DNA of 64,000 nt from Lethocerus indicus (taxonomy: Eukaryota > Arthropoda > Insecta > Hemiptera > Belostomatidae), in assembly GCA_019843655.1 (NCBI GenBank), contig JACDQD010000004.1, positions 13,764,001-13,828,000 on the forward strand. Direction: 5' to 3'. The notes below the pieces were generated by a model. That model did not search any database and was not told the DNA's origin. It saw only the letters and a program-made list of their open reading frames with translations. The first letter of the stretch is position 1, and every line of letters starts with the position of its first letter. This document shows positions 45,501 through 58,684 of this stretch, one piece after another. Made by a program: the position numbers and the translations under genes.

Positions 45501-48500
45501 CCGGAAATCTGGGCCCTCCACATTGGATCTGAACATGAACTTGCCTCGTAAAAGAACACCCTCGCCAACCGTCCAATTAAAGTTCCCGTCAATTCCAGCC
45601 GATTGACCGTCAAATCCATCCGTTTTACAATGACGCCTAACGAACTAGGCGAGACAAAACAAGGTGGAAAATGTCACCGTTTTCCCTTTATACATTAAAC
45701 AAGTATAGCACTGAGGATTGTTACAAGCTAAGCTTGTTGTTAGCTAAGAAAACTAAGTGAGAAAAGATTTGGATTATGTACTAAATCCACATTGTTAAAA
45801 CAAATATGGAACCGGTTTGCAGTCTCAAAATTGTATATGGGCGATACGGTTAAATGGGGATCTTTTCATTTTTTGCTAAGGCATTGTCTTTACGAATAAT
45901 AATAAACATAAAAAACAATCCTAGGATATAAAAGTACATTTCACTGAGCCCAGTCTCGCAATGCAAAATATATGTGGGTGTACAAGGTTTAGAATACATA
46001 ATGTGCCAATGGACCTTCAACTGTGCACTGTTATCGAAGCACTTGTCTGACTAAATTACTGACGCATTGCTACTGGCGGTGACAAGAAGCCGAAATCGGC
46101 CTAGCGAGAAATAAAATCAGCGAGTGATAGAAGATCGCAAGAATTACGATGCGTAGATTAATATACGGGAGGGGCAGTAATTAGTAGAAGTTGGATTCGA
46201 ACCACAATTTCCTCTAAATGAACTACTCGGATTGGGAGATTAATTTACCCGAATGTCTTAATCTCGAAGTTAATCTGGTAACAGCCAGAAGAAAGTAATG
46301 AACGCCATTTGATTACTCTCAGTAATTTGCAATTAGGATATGTAGTTGGCCTTGGAGCAGGCATGAATGTAGATAGTTCTTATTGACTTACCTGAAGGAT
46401 TAATTACCCTCCATGGGTTCATTCCTCTCCCGCTCAATCTGAGCCTACAAATAAAATCCCGGGGGAAATATCTTGGCTTACAATGGAGAAATCGGAATCT
46501 TGGTCTCAGAGATAAAGCCGATTTACTCGATCCCCATTTTCTGACGGAAGGCTCGCATCTAGCCAAATAAATAATTAGAATTTTATTCCTGCCGGTTCCA
46601 AAATTAGTTCAAGTTTACACTGAAAGTAAAGACGAGTATTATCCACCAACTTAATCCGAACCCTGGTCTTATATATAGGTCCATCGGCCACTAAAGTAGG
46701 TAGTAAAACTGTCGGCTCTGGCATGCATTAGAGGTTACAACCATCCGATGGAAAACTGAATTATCTTTCATTGGAAAATTCAAATTAAATAATTTGAGGT
46801 TTCCGCTCAGAGTAATATCTGATTATTCCAATCTGTTATTCAAAACTGGCCGAAAGTGTGTAGAGAACGTCTAGTATGTAGGACATGAAGTAACGAAGGA
46901 AGATGTTGAGCCAATAATGTTGAGTCTCTATTTGATTCGACGAAGGTCAAAAACTGACAATATTTTACGTGCCATCCTGCCTTCTGGTACCCACGTTTCA
47001 AAGGATGTTATATTTCAATTATATTTCTATGGAGTCCGTTCTATTTCGCTGTTTGTCAGTTCTCAGCAGACGCTGTCTTTCTTTTCCAAATAAAACATAT
47101 TTAATTTAAATTATTACACATTCCAAGACATTCATTTGTACCTGTTTCCTTGAGGAAGTTGTATCTTTGTATTTCCCCTGTTATTCAGTTTTATCTACAA
47201 CGAACTTCTATTATGTTCACATTTTTCAATAAAGCCTTTTAATATTGTCATAATAATTGTGTCCTGGTAGCAGCAATCAATGAAATATATGTTAAAATTA
47301 GAATTATATAATTAAGTCGTACAAATTATGTAGGAGAAAATTATTCAACATGTTATACATCAGATGACGCTGAATTTCCAATCGACCTAACTCAGTAAAT
47401 ATTCATGCGAGTGGATTTCTTGAAACGGTTTGCAAGACTAGCCGAAGTATACAAGTAGAGCAGCATTATGGATATAATAAGAAATACTTTCGAGCTCAGA
47501 GGCACAGGGGATGATGGGAGGATCTGTGAAGGATACTGTTTCACCCGTCCGAAGTAACGACATCTATACTAAGTTTCCTCTTAATCACCGTCCCAGAAAG
47601 CCGAAACCCGGACTCAAAGAGCAGTAGTAACAGGGATTTAAATTATTCCGAATCTGAATAAATGTTTGGGAATGGGGAGCTCAGGTTCGGATCTGAGGGG
47701 GGGGGGAACAAAAGGCAAATCGCGGTGCCTGATTTCATGTAGAACGACGATTCCTGAATAATTTAAAACATTTCCCCCGACGGAAATAAAGTTTACCGGA
47801 ACCGTTTGTTCCTGTACAATCGTTACGGCTGAAAATTTAATGCAGCCCAGAACAATGGCTTGCTTTGAAGTACAGTGAAATTTATAACTGTAAAATTATC
47901 ACCACTCTTACAATTTTTTTGTCTCCACTAGCCTATTCAGGGCTAAGGTATATAGGTTTTTACTTCCCACTACTGGCAGTAAGCCATATACGGAGGTACT
48001 TACGCATACCAATTATATAAATTGGTAGCCGAGAGGCAAAGGTACCTCCATTGTATCACTCTACTTTCTCAGTTTATTTTTGTCCTATAACGTACACTAT
48101 AAGGTATTCTATAAGGAAATTATATATGGTATTCTAAAGATAGCAACATTGGATCAGCAAGTTTGGTTGCATTAGATATAACGTTAAGCTGAAATTCTTA
48201 ATTGGATACACGACTGAGTTGTTTGTAATCTTGCGATCCTACAGCTCCTGAAATCGGTTGACGGACGCTCATCCAATAACGCGTAGTTTCGTTACCCCGA
48301 GAACTTTGTAGAAATGAAAGCCCGTTTCTCATAAAAATTATAAGGCATAAGGGAATTATAAGGTCTGGCCCCGAATAGCCATAAGGAAAAACAAGAAATA
48401 AGGGAAGGGATTTGCATAGAACAAGTGTCCCCTCCTCATTTTACAAAGCTCTAAAGAGTCATCCCCTAACTGCCAATTCATTTCATACCCTTTTCAAACA

Positions 48501-49999
48501 ATGGAGGATGGGGAGGCCCATTCCCCATTTCATTTCATAATTCGGTTAAATCAAAAACTGCTTTACAGTTAAAATAAACATAAGATGAAATTAAAAGGTT
48601 TATGCCCGGAAAACTATCACAGGCGTTATATATCTTTGGTATCACTTTCATTTCAATTTTAATAGTATCGAATGGAAATTGAGGGAAAAATTTGTTTTAC
48701 ATACGGACTGTACATCTGCAGGTATGTTTCTTTCAATTTGACAGTTTAAAATTTATGTTTGCGTTCCGAAGCTCTTCTAGGTTTGTCTCCTTCTATTCCC
48801 TTTAGTGTGACAAAACGTGAATGGACACAGAACAGGAAAGGACATCAAAAGGGGCGAGTCGGGAGGCCTAAAAATAACAGCAACTCTATCGGCCGCCTTC
48901 ACGTCCAAATAGAACCGCACGACAATCCTTAATAGGCCACCTGTCAAAGGGAGGGCGTAATCACCATCTCTGAGCAGGAGGACAAATTTACCTAAAGCGT
49001 CCAGAACGAGGAAACTCACTATATTACCGGTCAGAGACCAGAGGAACTAGAGTTGTCGACATTCGCTTTTTAAAAATATATTGCATATACAAGTCACAAA
49101 TACTATAAAATAATGTCGCATCAAATAATTTTTATTGAAATCAAAATGAGAAGTTAAAAATAATAAATTCTAGTTTTTACTCAGACCCCACACTAAAATG
49201 GTATAAAAAAATATAAATGCAAATACTATATTTGTCTTTGAACATACATAGTACGTCGTAGACGACATACAAACTTTGTTTGATACATGCATGCCGGCCT
49301 TGCATTTTTCTACTCAAAGTAATAGAGACAGAGTGTCTATGAATGCTATACTGCATATATATGAAAGCCGTGGAGGGACTCCGACGTGGGCGAGCGGCCG
49401 CGTACTGGAAAGGCCGGCCACCTACACGCCCGTACCGCGCACATCAACACAGTCACACGCCTATACATATACACGAAAACGCCGTACTTTCATTTCACAT
49501 GCGACACCCACACGAGCCCCTCCGACACATTCGGTCTTCCGATTTGGGACCAAGTTCACCTTGGTTGAAGATAAAAATCGGTTCAGAATTTCTAGAATAC
49601 TGCTTGGAAACGACTCTCTGTATGCTTGCTTCAATTGATTCTTATGGTCAGTGGTTCATGTCGTTGGTATTATTTGTTAATTTATAACAAAATTCTACTT
49701 GCGAGTCACTTTGTAATTATACTCATTAATGAAGACATACTTCAAATCATACGAAAATACCAAAAATAAAATTCTCCTAGATCATTGTGTTAATTTGCAG
49801 TAAAAGGATACCTTACGGGTACAAGGAGCAGCCCGTTAGCGCACTTATCAGGGCGAAGACATGTGAGAGGAATCAGGCTGGTCGACAATCTCCCAGCTAA
49901 TATTCAGAACTACGGTAGAAACAGCCACATAATTGTTTCCATTATTAACACCAGTAATGCGAATTTAATAAAATAAAAATGTACGGCTCACTTTAATTA
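39525..49999. other. No gene recognised; probably the long 5' intron of Epac
   Basis: I searched the minus strand for the missing first half of cNBD-A (a W-Y-x-V-L-x-G-S strand) and found nothing. Apart from the relic at 46049-46135 the sequence is unique, with GC-rich blocks at 41790-42080, 43540-43800, 44250-44520 and 45360-45660. A small hairpin (TACCAATT/AATTGGTA) lies at 48008-48029. Confidence 0.5.
46049..46135 (+). mobile_element. Relic of the palindromic repeat with hammerhead remnant
   Basis: GCTA (46069-46072), AGCCGAAATCGGCC and TAGC (46102-46105), followed by AAAATCAGCGAG, follow the order of the right arm. The core CTGAAGA is lost. Diverged and old. Confidence 0.5.
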
Positions 50000-50454
50000 A
50001 TATATACGAGTAAAATTTAAATTTTATCACACTGTATATATTAGGCTGAGTGCAGATTGCATGGCGAGAATCCGCTAGCTGTCTGGTCCCAGATGAAAAG
50101 AGCAAGAGGATATCGAAAATCTTTAATATGATAACATTGGAGATAGATAACGTGGAGCTATTTTAATAGACAAAGACGAATGTAATATATTCGTTAATTA
50201 TAGACTCGTTATATTTACTTGTAGCAATACGAGATAGTCCTTGAAGTAATGATATTTGAGACGGTTTGTCACCTATTACATTACTCTATCAGATGTTGCA
50301 GTTACTGATTTTCGTCCGGTCCGAACAGGCAGATTTCAAAAGAAAAAAATAATCTTCGATAGTAAAAGTGAAAGAGATGAGAGTTTGGTGGCGTGGGGCG
50401 AGACCCGACGGCTCGGGCGCGTTGGTGGAACAGCATTCTCGGTTTTATCAACCG

Positions 50455-50560
50455 CTCCTCTCTCCCTCTCGCTCCATATATCTCTTTCTTCGTCCGTCCT
50501 GTCCTTCCCACTCATTCTTCCTCATTTTCTCCCTCTCTCTCGCTCACTTCCTCCGAGCGC
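50455..50560. other. Pyrimidine-rich tract (GAGAG on minus)
   Basis: A hundred bases of CTCTCTCCCTCTCGCTC-type sequence, followed by GCGCGGTGTGCAG. On minus it is a series of GAGAG motifs, the binding site of GAGA factor in insects. No exon was recognised next to it. Confidence 0.5.
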
Positions 50561-52395
50561 GGTGTGCAGTATACAACGGGGGTAAAAAAAGGAGACTTCA
50601 GATGGGACGTGTGAGGTCGGTTTTTTGCACTGAGCCGTCAGACGGTAGAGCGGTGGCGCTGAAAAGCCTGTATGGCCACCGGCCGGATGCACTCTAATCG
50701 CCAGGAGCCAATTGCCACCGGTGTTGCAACTATCCAGGGGTGCAACCTCTAGTCTCACTTGCCCTAAACCGATTCAACTTTCTGTCTTCATCACATAGAT
50801 TCGCCCGACACAAGGAGTTTTTTCGAAAGTATATTTCAGGACCAAATCCCGGGAATTATTTAATTTTATAAAAATAAAACAAAAAAACAACACGCAACAC
50901 TACTAAACATAGATTGCGTTTATATTGCTTACATTAATATTGCTAGGAGATAATAAAAGAAATTTAAAATCCTTCGGTTCCAATATACACCAGTAGTTAT
51001 ATAAGACGATTGATTGGCAGCGTAACATATTAGTATATTAGATAACATATTAGTAATTAGGTGAATACATTTTCTGGCTAAATATTAATTAATTTTTAAC
51101 ATAAAAACCAAAAGAGTCGGAAAGTCACACAACATAATACTTCGAGCGATCGCAATAGTTATTATTTGAATATTAATATTAGGCATATAATTTACTGCCA
51201 AAGAAATGAACACTAGGAAATGAAGTTTCCATTGAAATTATCGTTGTCTTTCGAAACAGGAAACCGATTCTAGTTTGGAAATCTAAAATGTCTCAATTCA
51301 GAATTACAAACTGAACCTTTAGGTGCCTCGTTGAACCGAATAATGAAGGCAGCTGAGGATGACAAAAGATCAGGGACGGCAGAGTAGATTTTCCCTGGGA
51401 CGATTTCGTTCAATTATAAAAGGAGCAGTTGAGAGCTGATTGGGCCACTAAGGTTAGCAGTGAATGGGTCCAGTCGAGCGAGCCCGCTCAAACAGCTCAG
51501 ATTAAGGAAGCGCTAATGAAAGCCCGCCCAACCAATAACGCCTACCTCACTAACGAATTTCCCGAAACTGGGCCACACGGCCGAAAACCCACGTACGATC
51601 TACAACATACCCAAGGTTGTAACAGTCGTTCGATTAAATACTTTTCGACCCTTTGTAAACAACAAGAATCAATCGGATATGAAATGTTGGCCTACATTAA
51701 GTACCGTCGAATAACATCGATACAACATTTTTATGAGTTTATCAACTTAACAGTTGGCCTTGGTAGTAAAAATTCAATAATTTTTTCATTTAGTAAAAGT
51801 GTCTGTTTTAATAACTGTTTAACGTTTTCCCGGTCGTTTTAATTATGCGATAAGAATTATAAATGTTTTGTGTAATTTGGAAACCAGAAAATTTATGAAC
51901 TCAATTTGTATCCCACTAACAAAAAACAAATGATACACTATAGAATCAATTACAATAATGATTAAAAATGTCAATAACCTAATCATTCATCATCAACTTC
52001 AAAGAATTTAGCAATATTTGTATTTTGTAACGAGAATAACATATCACAACCCGGTTTTCCCTGACGAAGGCAACACCAGTTGATATAAGCACCGTCATCC
52101 CCCGGACGTTGATGTAATGGTATGTTTATCGCTCCGTTAAACGTAGAAATAATATAATGATTATATTATAATCTCTGTTATCAATTATAACATAATAATA
52201 GTGTGATATATAGAGCAATTAAAATAAATCAAGCGACTTACTGTTACGAATCCGGGCTGACTTGTGTTGACCGTGCGAGCGTCCAACCTGAAATGTACCT
52301 TAGGTAGGTTCGGGTTCTCTCCTTTCCAACCTGCCAGTACAGGTGACCTCAAAATATACGCCTACATCTGTCTCCTCCCTAGAACCCCGCTCCCA

Positions 52396-52398
<3 letters not shown>

Positions 52399-52447
<49 letters not shown>
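52399..52447. repeat. (CT)n microsatellite
   Basis: About 24 CT units (GA on minus). Confidence 0.98.
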
Positions 52448-52449
<2 letters not shown>

Positions 52450-52889
52450 AGCGAGAATAATACATCCTACTGCGATATCGTCCTTGCCGAATTCCCCGCG
52501 ACATCGATACCAGTATAAACTAACGCCGCATGTTTCTCAACACTTCCGACTGGGAGCGTTCCCGTCCGGGTAGCGAATGGAGGCTTTCCGCATCCTGGAA
52601 GAGCCGACAAGGAAACCGGGCCGTGCTAAATTGTCCCTTCGACACAATGCTGCAAAGATGGAGGTGTAATATAGTAGCCCGTCAGAGCCGAATCTAATGT
52701 AATTCCACATTGCTGGACAACTCGCGTAATTTCATTACAGAATGTCGGTCAATATTTAAAATTACTGGTAGGCTGCATTAAAGACCCATGAAGAGTTTAT
52801 CTCATATTTTGCGGCTGCTAATTTATCCTGAAAAGGTCTACCAGGCAAGAGAGCGTGTGAAAAGGTCTCACCCAGTACCGCGAGGCTCT

Positions 52890-52995
52890 AAACCAGCCAT
52901 TCCCAACGGGGGCCGTACGGGGGCCCCCCCAGGGACCGTGGCGGGGCTGCGAAAATCAAAAAGGAGGGCCACGGAGGTCTCAGGAGACCATGCCA
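52890..52995 (+). mobile_element. Possible hAT-type repeat fragment
   Basis: CAGCCATTCCCAACGGGGGCC followed by G/C-runs resembles the start of many hAT-derived short elements (CAG..TTCCCAACC with GGGCC blocks). I found no matching inverted end nearby, so the extent is uncertain. Confidence 0.3.
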
Positions 52996-54846
52996 AGGTG
53001 AAATAACGCAAAAAATTAATACATTGACGAAGTTGCATCTTCTAAAATTTATCTTTTTTATTGACCAAATAATATTCCAGAGTTACAGGCAACTTTACAA
53101 ATACCCGATTATAAAGTCAAACCAACATTATCGGGTTAATTATTGACTGGCAGGAAGAAATTACGAACCCAATGGCATAGTCTTGCCATTTATTTCAACA
53201 ACTCCATAGGGCCAAAAAAACAGTGTCATATAGAAGAGTGTCCTGACATCTTATCTAATATCTCTCAGCTAATACTCAATACCATATTGAGAGTATGTGA
53301 CACCGGACGTACAGGGTACACAGTGCGTGAAGTGAAACTGCGAGCCAATAAAAGTTTAAGTATCGTGCCTGCAATCTGGTTAAGGAAACCTTAAATCATT
53401 ACTTGTTTTTAATGCCTATTATCAACTTTTTGTCTACGCAATATGGAAATGTAAATGACAATTATTATGAAGTGCTATCGCATTTATCGAACAGGAGAAT
53501 TGTAATGTTCTTCAATTGTGTCCCTCCCTTTGAATTCGGCCTTTTTCACGAATGTCGAAGACAAACGCGGGCGAATTAAATATCACATACCTACTTTTAA
53601 TTCCAGGGAAGATAAAAAAAAGAATTATCGGGGCACTCGTGATTTCTGTTGTACAAATCACAATGACCTATCGTAATTAACGAATTGGAAATTGCGCAAC
53701 ACCACCAAAGAGATAACAAAAGTAATATTGAAGAGATAACAGGACAGAAGTGTCTAGATAATGATAAAACAGCATGACAGACAAAACAAACAAGATGTGA
53801 GCCCATTATACAATACGGCCCATGACGCGAATAATAAGGGTAAACTAATGCGTAACACCCCGTCCAGCCCCCACGTTTTTGCCGTATCTGACAACTTGTA
53901 TTTAAACCTCTCTTGTGAATTAAAGAAATTATGAATATTGTAAGATATATATTCCACGGAACAATTATCTTAAAGACAAAGACACAAGTAAGTACAAATA
54001 AGTAATAATACACGCAATTACTAATTATGTCGATAATATAACCTCATCCACACACCATTTGTATAACCTTTTTTTTCAGTAGAAAAATAAAATTCCATTA
54101 AAATATTCTTTTTTAAATTGGATATCTTAATAAAAATATTCTTCGGTCTTAAAATAATGTAGGGAAAAGAAGGGAAAAAATGTTGAAAATTTCATCTAAA
54201 TCATTATGTGTCAGTGCAAAAGTCAGCACACGATGATAGCTCATTATAGAGTATATATATTCCAGTAGAAAGATGTAAAATAATAATGACGGTATATAAG
54301 GCGGGCATTCGAATTTATGTAAAACATTACATTCTTCTAGAACTACGGGAGAAAATTTGTAATAATAATCCGTTAATTTCAAGTGCTTATTTGTAAGTCA
54401 TACCTGCCACCTCTGTCATCGCAAAAGTTTTATTACAGTTCGGAACGTGTGCTATTATTAAGCGTTATAAAAGCTTGGCGTGTTAAATGGCGGTGAAAAA
54501 CTTCCTCCAGTTACGGAAAGGAATGCGACGGCCGGCATAAGCACGTTGTTGTTTCGGGCTCTGAGTAGTCCCGTGTTCGCCAACCATGACATTCAGAAAC
54601 AAATTAAAAGTTATTATGTTTTATCTTTTGATATTTATCTCCGGAGCGATCTATTTCAAAGGATGTATAGAAATGATTCACTCCTTCTGTTTTGCTAGAC
54701 TTGCGATCTTGTGACTGCTGCCCAATTTTTATCTGCCTCATGATATTAACAAGCTAAGGACTACCGAGCGCATTAAGCTTGAAAAAGGTTTTTGTATAAT
54801 ATTATATATTATAGCTCTGTTTTTTATTACATCTCTAATATACCGA

Positions 54847-54910
54847 TAGGGCTTGGAATATTGTCGTTCGTGCAATCTTCTGTCTTCACTGGCTAATTTG
54901 GTCCTAGTCT
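54847..54910 (-). mobile_element. Relic of the palindromic repeat, outer left arm
   Basis: GGGCTTGGAATA, CAATCTTCTGTCTTCACTGG and CTAATTTGGTCCTAG correspond to the left outer arm (GGTTGGAATACC, CTGTCTCCTCTCGCTGG, GTTTGGTC). The rest is unrecognisable. Confidence 0.45.
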
Positions 54911-57900
54911 TGAACTGCAGTCTCGTTACACTAATAGTGCGTTGACGGTGCGGACTGGTGGCAAGAGTACGTGCGACCGTCTGCTGGAGATAGGTTTCAC
55001 GTATCACATTTTTCATTCCGTACCGATTCGATTCGAAAATGTTTTCTTCGGAAGAGTAGCTATATCATAAGACGCGTGTAGTTTGAATGTATGTTTCTTC
55101 GCTCAGTTTTGAGTATATCGAACGACTCAGGCGATATGTAAGTATTTATGATATCGGTGTATATGCGCCGAAGCGCCTAAATATTCGGTCAAGAATATTG
55201 GCCGAACGCTCAATAAATAAAATATGAACCTGATAATACGTCATTGTATTGCGATAAAGCTGCACGGGAAACATCGGCTTTTTATTATTATTGCATAGCG
55301 TTAGCCGTGCCGGCGGTAACTCGCGTGTGTATATATGCCCGTGGTATATTTAGTAACCGCTGTACTGTAGGGTGCGTGCGCGGGGATGTGAGGTCGCGTC
55401 CATTTGAAATAATAATGATACGGCGCTCCGACCGCCCTCGAAACGGCCACAATACGCAGGACGGGGGACACTCAGGACAGCACACTACGTTGCTATTCGG
55501 GGTTAGCCTACGATCGTTTATAAGCACGCAGGTCGATACGGCCAACAACAAGAGCTCGATTCGATTCCTCGGAAACACGAAAGCTCAAGACGCAATAAAA
55601 ATTTCGAACTGAGAAATTTTACTGTTCTTTTGTACTATTCCTTTTCACTGATAGCGGACACTTTCATACTAAACATTGGAAGAGAATGAGGTGTTGTAGT
55701 TCCATCAGAAATACTCGGCGTGCCGAAGGACGTGGGATCGAATACCGTTTTCCTAAAATTGTAAATTCGATACTGTATATACTTCAGGAGGGATAGGATA
55801 TAGAAAATGAAGCTTCCTTCTACGCGGCTTTAGAAGGAACAGGCCAGGGAAGTTGAGGAGGAACGAGGGAAAGAATTCCTGGAATGAGGTGGTAAAAACG
55901 GGAGAAAGCAAGTTTGGTCATGGTTATCTTACGGGCTAACACTCTAAACACAGGCCTGTGACACAGACGGCGTGAAAGGCATTTACCGTACGCAATTTTT
56001 GTGAAAAATTCTTGGAACGTGTCGCTTTCAAACCATTCCTAAAAAGTACGTGATTTGGCGTTTACTGGTGCCCATGCCACCTTGAAATAAGAAAACATAT
56101 CATCAGAGCAAAAGTATTTCTTACTTAGTGTCAGTACTTAAGTGCTCATTAGTAGGAGTGTATTTTTTCAGGAAAATAATTAGCGAATTGAAAGCAACTG
56201 CGGGTCTAGAGTTGTGCAGAAAACCCGTCTGTTCAGCCTACTGTTTTCAAGCAGAGGAAAGGCCTAGATAGCCGGAAGGTGCAGGTTAGATAGCTGACAC
56301 ATAATTTAAAGAATCAGCAGTACAAAATTATGCGGAGAAATAATATCATAAACAACCCATACTTATACAGGAACATAAATTTTAATGGCAATTCCTTCAG
56401 CAAACGGCGTCATAAAGAGTCTTAACCCAGTCCAGAGTTTAAGCCCAGTTATGGGTAGGTGCCAAGACTAAGTAGCTAAGGAAAGGCTAATAAGTCCGCT
56501 GATTTATACACAAACCCACGGGGTTAAGCCCTTGGGCGAGAGGAAACTCATTTGACTCCGTTTAAAGCTCAGATTCCGAATTAGAGATGTCCCGACCTCC
56601 GCCACCACGGACTCAATATCCCGACCAAATCTGGCCCATTATGCGCTCCAAATTATCCGCCATCCGACCTTGATGGCTGGGAGTGGAGCTTCTATCTGGT
56701 TATGGGTCTTATTCCCGAGATTTTAGATTCAACAAAAAATGAAATAATTTATGGCGCGTAGTTGCTGGATTTACCTCCTGAATAACTGTAATAAGAAAAA
56801 ATAACTACAGCAAACAAGAAAAAGAAAATGTACATATCAATTATTAAAATTATTAAACTGAGTATTAGAAAAATTTTACTTTTTATTAGAATACAAAAAT
56901 AAAACGGCCATTACCCTATATTTTTTATATTGTAATTTGGAGATTATGTTGAATTTTATTTTATAAATTACTACTCGTAAGTTGAAGTAACTTGAAACTA
57001 ACTAATGAAAGGTCGAAACAACTCCAAATGAGCTTGCACTTAACACTAAAGAATGATGACCACATGAATATCACAGGAATGATGGATATTCCGTCCCTCA
57101 GGCCTGATCCAAGGAAATGTGAAGTACACATTATAAGACAAATATACTACTCCTTAAAATAACCGCCTCCGCTTAAATAAAAGGGGAATGCTAATGACAA
57201 ACGGCCGCTTAATCTCGAAATGGATTCTATATTAGGTAACGGGCAAACTCTCGATATAAATTATCGAAGGGCCCTGGGCCAGTTGAAAGAAATTGAAAAT
57301 TAAATTTATACTTTAACAAGAACTAGACAGAAAAGATGGTTCTGAAAACTCTAGCGGATAGGAATCTAAAATGATTGAAAAACTATAAAATTATTTTATA
57401 AACGTTATATGATAAAATCTTTCGAACAGTGTGGTTTTGGGCGACTTTATTTTTGTTTCTCAGCGAAACAAATATTTAACGCTCCCGACTAATTTGAGGG
57501 CCTGATATTTGTGCTAATAACGAATGGGATTTCGCGCTAGCGGCCGAAATTAAATTGATGACGTAGGGATCGGGACGGAACTATTATTCAGGCGTACCGG
57601 ATATTGCCCAGTGTGGTGACAAATAAATGCTCGTTACGAGTTCGTTATGAGAACGGTGAATTAATACTCGGGCCGCGTAATATAATTACAGTGCGATATA
57701 CGAGTAACAAGTTCTGTGAAGCGAAACGAGTGCGGTTATAGTATACTGCACCGCTTCAAACCCCGGCTGTGAGAAACTTAAACATGCTCACCAATCGTGA
57801 CATAATTATCAGCTTGTCATTCATTTACAGCGACATTACATTTATACAATAAATTTATCTGTTATCGGTGTCAAATCTGACGTCACAGAGATTTTAAACC

Positions 57901-58656
57901 AGGGATTTTAAACATTCCGATATTATTATTCAATAAAGGTTATCCACGAAAAAAAATTCGTGGAAGGCTCACCACGCTTTCCTTACCTCTGAGGAGGACG
58001 GAATTAAATACCTCAGGGAGCGGTACAACGGTGAAAACTTGGGCCAGCCACTAAGGCCAAAAATAACTTCGTCTCTCCAGAATCATGCAGCTACTGAAGC
58101 AGATCCACATTCGTAAAGGACATTCACGAAATAAATCATTTGACTCTAATTGAAAAAATGTGCCCAGATACGAACAGTAAGCTTTAGTGGATCGTCATAT
58201 ATTCGATAAAATATTAATTTTACCATTTACTTCATATTTCCAGCATAAGAAATGCGCATACTATTCCTCAACTTTTAACATTTGAAGCTATTCAAATGAG
58301 AAGTGTCCATTCTCCCTGAAAGTGTTATCCAGTACCAGAATCCAATCTGGAAGCGACAATAAAAACCAGGAATCACATCCTTCCGATTACCCCAAAGCAG
58401 TTATTCCGGTACAGTATTACTTCCAATATCCCATTCTATAACTTCGGGTATGAAACTCGGCACCTTGGCCATAAAAAATATCCGTTCCGTGGACGAATGG
58501 GCCCAGCCAAATAACTTTAATCGAAATGGAAATGCAACTCCGAGTCTCATTCGATTCAACTTATAGCCAGAGTTACCTTCGGGTGAGAAAACTTGTCTTC
58601 AACGGTATCCGGCGATGTTAATATGATACATAAGCCGATATATTCTCTATCTATAG

Positions 58657-58684
58657 TACTTAATGACTACTTAGTCATTAAGTA
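58657..58684. repeat. Perfect 13-bp inverted repeat with 2-base loop
   Basis: TACTTAATGACTA, CT, TAGTCATTAAGTA. It could form a hairpin or serve as a palindromic protein site; TGACTA/TAGTCA resembles half-sites of bZIP factors. Nothing around it suggests a gene. Confidence 0.85.
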
